DNA of 5,167 nt from Parachlamydiaceae bacterium (lineage in GTDB: Bacteria > Chlamydiota > Chlamydiia > Chlamydiales > Parachlamydiaceae), in NCBI GenBank assembly GCA_030679615.1, contig JAUXSJ010000334.1, positions 1-5,167 of the forward strand, read 5' to 3'. The position numbers were made by a program, and so were the translations under genes. Position 1 is the stretch's first letter. The number at the start of each line of letters is the position of its first letter. Shown here piece by piece: positions 1 to 5,167 of this stretch. The notes beneath the pieces are model-generated. The model was given only the letters and a program-made list of their open reading frames with translations. It was not told the origin of the DNA and did not search any database.

Positions 1-423
1 GTAAGTCGTGCAAAGAAATATGGTGGGCCTGGTTGTTCAAAAAAAGAACTCACTCAAATTCAAGAGCTTTCAAAAGATAAAAACTGTCCTCAATTTGATC
101 GTATTATTCAAAAAAACGATCCAGTTCCTAATGTGGATTGGATTCCAATTGCTCAAAATGTGAATCATTACATTGTCATCAGTGAAAAGGAAAGAACGGG
201 ATTTTGGGCTCATGCGGATATTTATTCTACACATGAAGTTTCAGGTTATTATTTAGATGAACCTACCGAAGAAGATCAATACAAATGGGAAAGATATAAA
301 ATGACATTCATTAAAAATGTCAGTTCTTTTATATTTTTCCCAATATTAATCACTTTACATCTTATCTTTGCGGTTGCTTTAGTTGGGTTTTTTCGATTTT
401 TCCAGAAAAGCAATCATCAATGA
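1..423 (+). CDS. Lipase (class 3)-like protein with C-terminal membrane anchor, 3' end only
   Basis: Frame 1 is open from the first base of the window to the TGA at 421-423, giving 140 visible residues, so the gene begins upstream; the GTG at 133 is an internal valine codon, not a start. Seen in the sequence: residues 37-43 read QKNDPVP, followed by VDWIP, and residues 77-84 read THEVSGYY. In class 3 (fungal/plant-type) lipases the catalytic Asp sits in a D-x-V-P context soon after the serine-containing half, and the catalytic His lies further on before an aromatic residue. D40 and H78 would fit those roles. The nucleophile-serine region (GxSxG) would lie outside the window. Residues about 108-130 (FIFFPILITLHLIFAVALVG) form one hydrophobic helix with a short polar tail, suggesting membrane anchoring. 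The family assignment is inference from two short motifs. The reading frame itself is well supported by its length and ordinary codon use. Confidence 0.6.
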   Translation, partial: VSRAKKYGGPGCSKKELTQIQELSKDKNCPQFDRIIQKNDPVPNVDWIPIAQNVNHYIVISEKERTGFWAHADIYSTHEVSGYYLDEPTEEDQYKWERYKMTFIKNVSSFIFFPILITLHLIFAVALVGFFRFFQKSNHQ

Positions 424-482
424 TCTCTAAAAGATCTACTTTTATTATTGCTTTTTTAAAAATCAAATAAAACACTCAAAAG

Positions 483-647
483 TAGACTTCTTTCGAAATT
501 TGCTTTGATTAAAAAAATTTGGTATTTTTGGAGTAGGTTTTTTGAAAAATTTTAAAGTCATATGTGTACATATGACTTTAAAATTTTACAAAAAAAATGC
601 CAAAAAGAGCAATTTTAGTAATCAAATGAAGTTTCGAAAGAAGTCTA
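483..647. mobile_element. MITE-like palindromic element with TA-bounded 16-bp terminal inverted repeats
   Basis: The two outer ends are perfect 16-bp inverted repeats (TAGACTTCTTTCGAAA at 483-498; its complement at 632-647), and the complementarity runs nearly throughout. Other matched blocks are TTTGATTA at 504-511 against 619-626, and TTTTTGG at 525-531 against 600-606. The centre is a near-perfect hairpin: 546-565 pairs with 568-587 base for base across a 2-nt loop, and a six-T run (538-543) faces a run of As (590-595). Both outer edges are TA, and the next base outward (G482, G648) breaks the symmetry. This fits an element that duplicates or targets TA. No transposase frame is present, so a moving copy would rely on an enzyme made elsewhere. 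The alternative is an IS remnant whose ends have been joined, or a very long structured RNA or terminator. Assignment to a particular IS family cannot be made from this sequence. Confidence 0.6.
546..587. repeat. Perfect 20-bp hairpin at the core of the palindromic element
   Basis: AAATTTTAAAGTCATATGT is followed after a 2-nt loop (GT, 566-567) by its exact reverse complement, so 20 consecutive base pairs can form (546-565 with 568-587). After one mismatch, the stem resumes with T-run/A-run pairing (538-543 with 590-595). An A-run follows on the plus strand and T-runs lie opposite, so the structure could work as a rho-independent terminator for minus-strand transcription. On the plus strand no T-tract follows the stem. 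Its symmetrical position inside the larger inverted repeat favours its being part of that element. Confidence 0.7.
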
Positions 648-673
648 GTTAAATACTAGTCTAAAATTCAATA

Positions 674-702
674 TTGTCTTATAATTTTTTGCATTTTATA
701 TT
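674..702 (+). promoter_or_regulatory. Candidate promoter of the LRR gene
   Basis: TTGTCT (674-679) and TATATT (697-702) are spaced 17 bp apart, matching the -35 and -10 consensus at 4 and 5 of 6 positions. They lie about 180 bp upstream of the LRR start. The surrounding DNA is so AT-rich that such pairs are expected by chance. Other -10-like hexamers (TATAAT at 744-749, TATAAA at 829-834) lack a properly spaced -35 partner. Confidence 0.2.
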
Positions 703-885
703 TTAAACCTTATCAATAAAGATAGTTTGATTTTCACCAAAATTATAATCTTCTATTTAAGCAAAAAAAAAAAAATTTTATTTAACTTAAACAACTACAA
801 TTCAAACTTTACTAAATTTAACTCTTAGTATAAAATAAGCAATATTCATAGATATTATTAATAACAAAATTAAAAATGGTTTTCA

Positions 886-2112
886 ATGCTTTATATTCGA
901 TTTCACAATCAACCAGTTAATAATACTATGCTTCTTTTTAGATCAGATGAAAAATTTCCTCAGAAAAATTCAACATATGAATCTTTGAATGCAATTTTGA
1001 CAGGATTAGAATCGGGAATGACAATTAAAAATGTAACAACTTACAAAAATATTAAGGAAATAAGTACCGTTATATTTAACAATTTACAAAATAAATTAGG
1101 ATACAAAAAATACATTTACTATTTTATCGGTCTATTTTTTATAACAAATTATCAAAAAACAACAGATGTTTATAAAAAAATTATTAATCATATTGAAGCT
1201 AGTGAAAATATTATTAAAAATTGGGCGAAAGATATAGATCTTTCTTATGAAAAAGAACATGAATTCAATAAAAATATCGATGGTTTTTTAAATAGTTCTC
1301 TAGATAAATTAATAATCACAGAATCTTCAGAGTTAACTTCTTTACCCGATATTTTTTACTTATCGATATTTAAAAATAAATTAAAAAAATTAAAAATTCG
1401 AAATCAAAAAATTAAAACACTGCCTCCAAGTCTTTTTTCTCTTTCAAATTTAAAATTTTTAAACCTTTCAATTAATAAACTTGGTTCCTTACCTCCTGAA
1501 ATTGGTAATCTTAATTCTTTAGAAACCTTATACATTTCAAGCAATCAACTTAAATCTTTACCAATTGAAATTGGAAAACTTAAGTCTTTAAATAAGTTAT
1601 TTTTAAACAAAAATAAACTAAGTATACTACCCCCTCAAATTGGCGAGCTTGATTCTTTAAAAAGATTAGAGCTTAGAAACAATAATCTCTCATCTTTACC
1701 TCCTGAAATTGGTAAGCTTCATTCTTTAAATTCTTTAATACTTAATATGAATCAGCTTGAATCATTACCTCCTGAAATTCAAAATCTTAATTCTTTAGAA
1801 ACATTAGATCTTAGTAATAATTCGTTTAAATCAATACCTCATGAAATTAAAAACCTTAATTCTTTAAAATATTTAGATCTAAGTGAAAACGATCTTGAAT
1901 CCGTACCTCCTGAGATTTACACTCATAATTCTTTGGAAAAGTTAATACTTAGAGGCAACAAAAATCTTACATTTTTGCCTAATGAAATATTTTCATTACC
2001 CTTAGCTTGTAAAGTTTATTTACATGGATGTGGATTTTCAGAGGATTATATTAGCAACTTAAGATCTCTGGACAATCCCAATAAAATAATTTTTATCACC
2101 GAATTATTTTAA
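886..2112 (+). CDS. Leucine-rich-repeat protein, effector-like
   Basis: This is a 408-residue protein. Residues 1-150 are a lysine/asparagine-rich region with no recognised domain and one short hydrophobic stretch (YIYYFIGLFFI, about 76-86). Residues 153-178 form an irregular first repeat. From residue 179 the repeats fall in a 23-residue register starting at 179, 202, 225, 248, 271, 294, 317, 340 and 364, with consensus LPPEIxxLxSLxxLxLxxNxLxS. Residues about 372-395 (LACKVYLHGCGF, then SEDYISNL) resemble the C-terminal cap seen after LRRs in IpaH/NEL-type and other bacterial effector LRR proteins. No NEL catalytic domain follows. Such LRRs bind proteins, so a role in host interaction is plausible but inferred. 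No signal peptide is evident. The ATG at 886 is the first start after an in-frame TAA at 871; no Shine-Dalgarno motif precedes it, and M15 (928) is an alternative start. Base composition looks clearly more AT-rich than the heptose genes. The protein may be C-terminally truncated. Confidence 0.85.
   Translation: MLYIRFHNQPVNNTMLLFRSDEKFPQKNSTYESLNAILTGLESGMTIKNVTTYKNIKEISTVIFNNLQNKLGYKKYIYYFIGLFFITNYQKTTDVYKKIINHIEASENIIKNWAKDIDLSYEKEHEFNKNIDGFLNSSLDKLIITESSELTSLPDIFYLSIFKNKLKKLKIRNQKIKTLPPSLFSLSNLKFLNLSINKLGSLPPEIGNLNSLETLYISSNQLKSLPIEIGKLKSLNKLFLNKNKLSILPPQIGELDSLKRLELRNNNLSSLPPEIGKLHSLNSLILNMNQLESLPPEIQNLNSLETLDLSNNSFKSIPHEIKNLNSLKYLDLSENDLESVPPEIYTHNSLEKLILRGNKNLTFLPNEIFSLPLACKVYLHGCGFSEDYISNLRSLDNPNKIIFITELF
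1420..1974 (+). repeat. 69-bp tandem repeats encoding LRRs
   Basis: The LRR region is visibly repetitive at DNA level with a 69-bp period. Recurrent blocks include CCTCCTGAAATT and CTTAATTCTTTAGAAAC. The copies encoding residues 202-224 and 294-316 lie exactly four periods (276 bp) apart and share long identical stretches. This suggests growth by duplication, and units could be gained or lost by recombination. Confidence 0.75.
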
Positions 2113-2219
2113 ATAGTTTAGTTTTACTGAGAAAACCAAAAATTATTTTTCCAGAATTAATGGCAGTTGTTTTAGATGATAAAAAAATGAAAAATCATTT
2201 CATTGAAACAGAATAATTA
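2085..2219 (+). pseudogene. Possible frame-shifted C-terminal remnant after the LRR gene
   Basis: In frame 3 the sequence is open from after the TAA at 2082-2084 to the TAA at 2217-2219. It overlaps the last codons of the LRR gene and reads on into LLRKPKIIFPELMAVVLDD, ending with KKMKNHFIETE. The wording looks protein-like rather than random, and it begins next to the homopolymeric AATAATTTTTAT stretch, where a slip would join the two frames. It may be the decayed tail of a longer LRR protein or the relic of another gene. An ATG at 2160 would give only 19 residues with no ribosome-binding site. No family is recognised. Confidence 0.25.
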
Positions 2220-2220
2220 A

Positions 2221-2268
2221 AATAAGTCTGAAAGGTTTGATTTTCAATTTAAGCCTTCCAGACTTATT
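2221..2268. terminator. Stem-loop terminator between convergent genes
   Basis: AATAAGTCTG (2221-2230) pairs perfectly with CAGACTTATT (2259-2268). After one A/C mismatch the stem continues AAGG/CCTT and then weaker pairs to a loop around 2241-2248. It lies about 110 bp past the LRR stop on the plus strand and about 150 bp past the hldE stop on the minus strand. Read on the minus strand it is followed by a T-rich tract (TTAATTATT); on the plus strand no T-run follows. It therefore fits best as the terminator of the heptose operon, possibly acting in both directions. Confidence 0.6.
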
Positions 2269-2416
2269 AACTCAACCTACACAAAAGCCTAAAAAGCCTG
2301 AGAAAGTAGCCAGGACATCTAGGTATAAGTATTAACTTAAGAAAATTGTTGATTTTCATTACGTAGACAAACCATCATCTCTTAAATAACATCTGCGTTT
2401 TTACTAAAATTTTACA
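2269..2416. other. Short intergenic region without recognisable features
   Basis: This stretch lies between the stem-loop terminator and the hldE stop codon. No open frame, RNA gene or strong repeat is seen on either strand. The small palindrome TAAGT-ATTA-ACTTA near 2325-2338 is of the kind expected by chance in AT-rich DNA. Confidence 0.5.
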
Positions 2417-3709
2417 TCACAATGGTTCTACCAAAGATTCATATTGATAAACATTTAAAGGTGAAATTTGTTTCAAAAAGTTTTCAGCTTGATCAGAATG
2501 TGTCAATATCGCTTTGACTTCATTTAAAGCAGCTAAAATCTCTATAAATGCGTCTTTCACATGAATGTTTTTCAAATAAATTAACAGCATATCCACAGAA
2601 AGAGATAATCGTTTGATTTCTTGATACAAAGAATGATTGAGTTCTTTTTGTTCATGAATCACTAAAACATTAAAAGATTTTCTTTTTAATACTTCATCTA
2701 AAACAAAATAATGTTCGTCATCAAATAATTTTTCTTTAAAATTGCTTTCAAATAAACGATAAGCCACATCAGATAAGGAAACTCTTGCACACCCCAATGT
2801 CTCAATAGCTATTCCTGCAGCCAAATTACATAAATGGGAATTTTCTTCATAAGATAGTTTATTAGCTAGTCCATAAGAAAACATTGCTAACACTGTATCT
2901 CCAGCTCCCGTAACGTCTTTGACTGTTTTCTTCATATTGACAGAAAAATCATGACGTCCATTTTGATCAAATAACGTGATTCCATATTCCGATCGAGTAA
3001 TCATTAACATCTGAGCTTGGGTTTGCTCTAATACCCTAGCCGCGACTTGTTCTAACGGAGATGTATGAGGTAAATTAGCAGCTGCGTAGGCTTCAGAAAG
3101 ATTTGGCTTTATAATACTTGTTCCATAATAACGTGAGAATTCATTACCTTTGGGGTCTGTTATGACAGGAATATTTAGTTGTTTTGCTAACTTAAATATT
3201 GCGGATAATAACGTAGGAGTCAACAAACCTTTTCCGTAATCAGAAATTGCAATCACCTTCACCCCTTGGAAACAAATAGGCAATTGATCGATGATCCACT
3301 GTTCTAAGTTTTCATCTAAAGGAAGAATTTTTTCATGATCAATACGTACGATTTGTTGTTGATGAGCGATAATGCGATTTTTCACAGGAGTTTGAAATCC
3401 ATTCTGAACAACAATCATTCCAGAATCCACATCTTCTAATTGCATCGCCTTGCAAAAAAACTCACCTGGTTCATCTTTACCCACTCTGCCAATAATCGAG
3501 ACATTAGCACCGAGAGAGAGTAAATTTAATACGACATTTCCTGCACCACCTGGGAGTCGATATTCAGATTCAACATTAACAATAGCGACAGGAGCTTCAG
3601 GAGATATTCTACTTGCTTTACCAACCGTATAAGCATCAACTAGAACATCGCCAATGACCAATATTTTTTCAGGGTTTAGTCGACTTAAAACGCTCGCCAA
3701 TTTTACCAT
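2417..3709 (-). CDS. hldE: D-glycero-beta-D-manno-heptose-7-phosphate kinase (HldE-type) with degenerate adenylyltransferase domain
   Basis: The N-terminal domain (about 1-320) is a PfkB/ribokinase-family kinase that phosphorylates heptose 7-phosphate at C1 in cytoplasmic ADP-heptose synthesis. Visible motifs closely parallel E. coli HldE: SRISPEAPV (33-41), LPGGAGNV (52-59), SDYGKG (156-161), TDPKG (184-188), KPNLSEA (201-207) and DVTGAGDTV (265-273), with D271 as catalytic base. E. coli HldE has about 477 residues, ending in a nucleotidyltransferase domain with a GxFDxLHxGH signature. Here the protein has 430 residues, and residues about 345-425 still follow that fold's sequence pattern (HSLYQEIKRLS, VDMLLIYL, FIEILAALNEVKAILTH), but the HxGH motif is gone, read as EQKELNHSLY. 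Adenylyltransferase activity is therefore unlikely. Its ATG overlaps the end of hldD by 7 nt (ATGGTAA), indicating an operon with coupled translation. A weak GGA lies about 6 nt upstream. Confidence 0.9.
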   Translation of the reverse strand: MVKLASVLSRLNPEKILVIGDVLVDAYTVGKASRISPEAPVAIVNVESEYRLPGGAGNVVLNLLSLGANVSIIGRVGKDEPGEFFCKAMQLEDVDSGMIVVQNGFQTPVKNRIIAHQQQIVRIDHEKILPLDENLEQWIIDQLPICFQGVKVIAISDYGKGLLTPTLLSAIFKLAKQLNIPVITDPKGNEFSRYYGTSIIKPNLSEAYAAANLPHTSPLEQVAARVLEQTQAQMLMITRSEYGITLFDQNGRHDFSVNMKKTVKDVTGAGDTVLAMFSYGLANKLSYEENSHLCNLAAGIAIETLGCARVSLSDVAYRLFESNFKEKLFDDEHYFVLDEVLKRKSFNVLVIHEQKELNHSLYQEIKRLSLSVDMLLIYLKNIHVKDAFIEILAALNEVKAILTHSDQAENFLKQISPLNVYQYESLVEPL

Positions 3710-4689
3710 TTTTCATCCAATAATATGTAGTTCCTAACGTAATCTAAAATTGATTCATCTAAGCTCGTTTGCTTGATTCCTTTGCCTAAAGCTTTTTTAG
3801 TCTTAGTCATATCGGCACAACTAAAATTTTGATACTGCTTAATCAATTCAGGAGGCATATCAATATATTCAATATTTGGTTTTTTATCTAAAGCATTAAA
3901 AACTGCATATGCTAATTGATTCCATGTAGAAGGAATTCCACTGCCTACATTAAAAATTCCACAAACATCATTTTTTAAAAATTGATAAATGATAGAAACC
4001 ACATCTTTAACATATATAAAGTCTCTTTTTTGCTCTCCATCGGCAAATTGTTCTCTATCCGATGATTTAAATAGTCTGACTGGATGACCGTTTAAAATCT
4101 GATCAACCATTTTTGGAGGAACGGATATCATTCGTCCTTTATGATTTTCGTTAGGCCCGAAAACATTAAAGAACTTTAAACCTGTTAAGCGATCTAAGAC
4201 TCCATGAGAGTATGCCCATTGATCGAACAACTGTTTTGAAAAACCATACATATTTAACGGTTTTAACAAAAAAAGACCTTCATGATCATCTGAAAAACCA
4301 TTTAATCCATTTCCATACGTTGCCGCTGATGAAGCATAAATGAATCTTTTATCATATTCTAATGCATATTCAGCAAGCCGTACGCTATACTTATAATTGT
4401 TTTCATAAAGATATTTTTCATCCTTCTCCATTGTGTCGGAGCATGCTCCTAAATGAATAAAGGCTTCAACTTCTGAATCTTTTCCTTCCAACCATTGAAA
4501 AAGTTCCTGCTTCGGTATAATATCAAAAAACTTCTTACCTACTAAGTTTTTCCATTTTTCATTCTGACGAAATTCGTCCACAATCAGAATGTTATTAATA
4601 CCTAAATCGTTCAAATACCTTACAAAACAAGAACCGATAAAACCTGCGCCACCTGTTATAACAATGAGTTGATCATCATATAATTGCAT
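3703..4689 (-). CDS. hldD: ADP-L-glycero-D-manno-heptose 6-epimerase
   Basis: This 328-residue extended short-chain dehydrogenase/reductase converts ADP-D-glycero-D-manno-heptose to the L-glycero form, the donor for heptose in the LPS inner core. Motifs seen: the NAD(P)-binding GGAGFIGS (13-20); YASSAATYG (118-126), identical in pattern to E. coli HldD; the catalytic YxxxK as NMYGFSK (Y148, K152); FNVFGPNENHKG (174-185), whose K184 matches the lysine in the HKG of E. coli HldD; and KRDFIYVKDV (221-230). Length is slightly above the roughly 310 of E. coli. The start is supported by AAGAGG six bases upstream. It is the first gene of a two-gene operon, its stop overlapping the kinase start, and it lies 77 nt downstream of the repeat-protein gene on the same strand. 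GmhA and GmhB are not in the window. All key residues are present, so it should be active. Confidence 0.95.
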   Translation of the reverse strand: MQLYDDQLIVITGGAGFIGSCFVRYLNDLGINNILIVDEFRQNEKWKNLVGKKFFDIIPKQELFQWLEGKDSEVEAFIHLGACSDTMEKDEKYLYENNYKYSVRLAEYALEYDKRFIYASSAATYGNGLNGFSDDHEGLFLLKPLNMYGFSKQLFDQWAYSHGVLDRLTGLKFFNVFGPNENHKGRMISVPPKMVDQILNGHPVRLFKSSDREQFADGEQKRDFIYVKDVVSIIYQFLKNDVCGIFNVGSGIPSTWNQLAYAVFNALDKKPNIEYIDMPPELIKQYQNFSCADMTKTKKALGKGIKQTSLDESILDYVRNYILLDEKW

Positions 4690-4695
4690 TCCATA

Positions 4696-4701
4696 CCTCT
4701 T
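4696..4701 (-). promoter_or_regulatory. Ribosome binding site of hldD
   Basis: On the minus strand AAGAGG lies 6 nt before the ATG at 4689. Another ATG five bases upstream (in TATGGAATG) is out of frame and too close to this site, so the site decides for 4689. It is the clearest Shine-Dalgarno motif in the window. Confidence 0.7.
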
Positions 4702-4765
4702 ATTTTAAGGGGTGAAGGATGCCAGAAAAGCCAAAATTTTACCAGTTCCTTAGTCAATAAAGTGA

Positions 4766-4794
4766 ATTATAATGTCGTTATTGTAAGCGGACTT
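4766..4794 (-). promoter_or_regulatory. Weak candidate promoter for hldD-hldE
   Basis: A perfect TATAAT occurs on the minus strand at 4771-4766, overlapping the stop codon of the repeat-protein gene, about 77 nt before the hldD start. The hexamer 17 bp upstream (AAGTCC) matches the -35 consensus poorly. No clear terminator was seen between 4690 and 4766, so read-through from the upstream gene is equally possible. Confidence 0.2.
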
Positions 4795-5167
4795 GTCCAA
4801 ACATTCGTCGCTAAGTTACTATCTGAAGATTTAAGTTCAGATACATAAGTAGTTAAATTGATTGCTTGCCAAGTAACGGTTACATCTTTTGTTGTGTCAT
4901 CAATTGTATATTGTAATGATCTTGTATAAATAGATTCAGTAATTGGAGTAATCGGAACGCCTGAAGACCAAACTCCACTGGAATAGGTAGCAGCATATAA
5001 TGTATTACAACCATTAACAAAGTCTGCAGTTATCCAAAAAGCCACTGCTTCTCCAGATGGTATAACTCCAATTGCATTTTCAAAAGAAAAATCAGCTGGG
5101 TTAGATAACGCCTGATTAGACCAAGATACGCCCGCATATTGTCCAACTGAAACGACTTGTGTCGAAC
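4767..5167 (-). CDS. Tryptophan-patterned repeat protein, possibly beta-propeller-like, 3' end only
   Basis: On the minus strand the frame is open from the window edge to the TAA at 4769-4767, giving 132 visible residues; the start lies beyond position 5167. The GTG at 5045 is an internal valine codon (context GEAVAFWITAD), not a start. The sequence shows two and a part repeats of about 50 residues, each with a W-S/T element (VSWSNQALS, GVWSSGVPIT, NVWTSPLTIT), then a run ending in a W-containing strand (AVAFWIT, VTVTWQA) and a third strand (LYAATY, YVSELKS). This strand-rich pattern with Gly/Ser/Thr and few charges resembles the WS-containing propeller or sialidase-like repeats of secreted bacterial proteins. 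The last copy stops soon after its first strand, as in propellers closed by a terminal strand. Function, length and localisation cannot be judged; a surface or secreted role is a guess. Confidence 0.65.
   Translation of the reverse strand, partial: STQVVSVGQYAGVSWSNQALSNPADFSFENAIGVIPSGEAVAFWITADFVNGCNTLYAATYSSGVWSSGVPITPITESIYTRSLQYTIDDTTKDVTVTWQAINLTTYVSELKSSDSNLATNVWTSPLTITTL

Larger units (their letters stand above)
424..885. other. Gene-free 462-bp AT-rich intergenic region
   Basis: No open frame of credible length lies here on either strand. The first part (424-482) follows the stop of the lipase-like gene and carries only a weak inverted repeat: TCTACTTTT at 435-443 against AAAAGTAGA at 478-486. 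The middle part is the 165-bp palindromic element described separately. The last part (648-885) is extremely AT-rich, with a 13-A run at 763-775 and several chance-level promoter-like hexamers. It presumably contains the promoter of the LRR gene. Confidence 0.8.

Noticed and set aside
133..423. GTG at 133 as the start of a 96-residue gene
   Set aside because: The frame is open without a stop from base 1, no ribosome-binding site precedes the GTG, and the lipase-like motif NDPVP spans the region just before it.
435..486. Inverted repeat TCTACTTTT/AAAAGTAGA as a terminator of the first gene
   Set aside because: The stem is only nine A/T-rich pairs across a 34-nt loop, and its right half overlaps the end of the palindromic element; chance is a sufficient explanation.
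763..775. 13-A homopolymer run
   Set aside because: Such runs are common in AT-rich intergenic DNA; no frame crosses it, so it has no evident phase-variation role.
424..885. CRISPR array, tRNA or riboswitch in the large intergenic region
   Set aside because: There are no regularly spaced direct repeats, no cloverleaf pattern and no recognisable aptamer; the only structure is the long palindrome.
876..920. ATG at 876 as an alternative start for the LRR gene
   Set aside because: It is in a different frame and hits TAA after 14 codons, so it cannot lead into the LRR frame without a frameshift.
3450..3632. 60-codon plus-strand open frame
   Set aside because: It lies wholly inside hldE on the opposite strand, opposite its conserved N-terminal kinase motifs; the frame is a shadow.

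Overview
The window is an AT-rich bacterial segment. The gene set suggests an intracellular or amoeba-associated Gram-negative, most plausibly a Chlamydiae-type organism of the Parachlamydia/Protochlamydia kind. It has heptose-branch lipopolysaccharide genes, a leucine-rich-repeat (LRR) protein of effector type, a membrane-anchored lipase-like C-terminus, a tryptophan-patterned repeat protein and long AT-rich spacers. This assignment is inferred from gene style only; there is no rRNA or marker gene to confirm it, and Legionella-like hosts are not excluded.

Layout. Positions 1-423 (+) hold the 3' end of a gene whose start lies outside the window. It looks like the C-terminal part of a class-3-lipase-type hydrolase followed by one transmembrane helix. 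Positions 424-885 contain no gene. They hold a striking 165-bp near-perfect palindrome (483-647) with 16-bp terminal inverted repeats bounded by TA, most likely a MITE-like non-autonomous element, followed by very AT-rich DNA leading into the next gene. Positions 886-2112 (+) encode a 408-residue protein with about nine 23-residue LRRs and a C-terminal cap like that of bacterial LRR effectors. A short open frame continues past its stop in another frame (2085-2219). A strong stem-loop at 2221-2268 probably terminates transcription between the convergent blocks, and 2269-2416 shows nothing else.

The minus strand from 4689 down to 2417 is a two-gene operon, hldD then hldE, with a 7-nt overlap. 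HldE phosphorylates heptose 7-phosphate at C1, and HldD epimerises ADP-D,D-heptose to ADP-L,D-heptose, the donor for LPS inner core. HldE looks complete in its kinase half. Its C-terminal half is a short, degenerate relic of the adenylyltransferase domain that lacks the HxGH nucleotide-binding motif, so the step between these two enzymes must be done by another protein, if it is done at all. Upstream on the minus strand, 4767 to the window edge is the 3' end of a gene for a repeat protein with a propeller-like WS/W pattern.

The most noteworthy items are the HldE with a decayed second domain, the palindromic mobile-element candidate and the LRR protein with a possibly frame-disrupted C-terminus.
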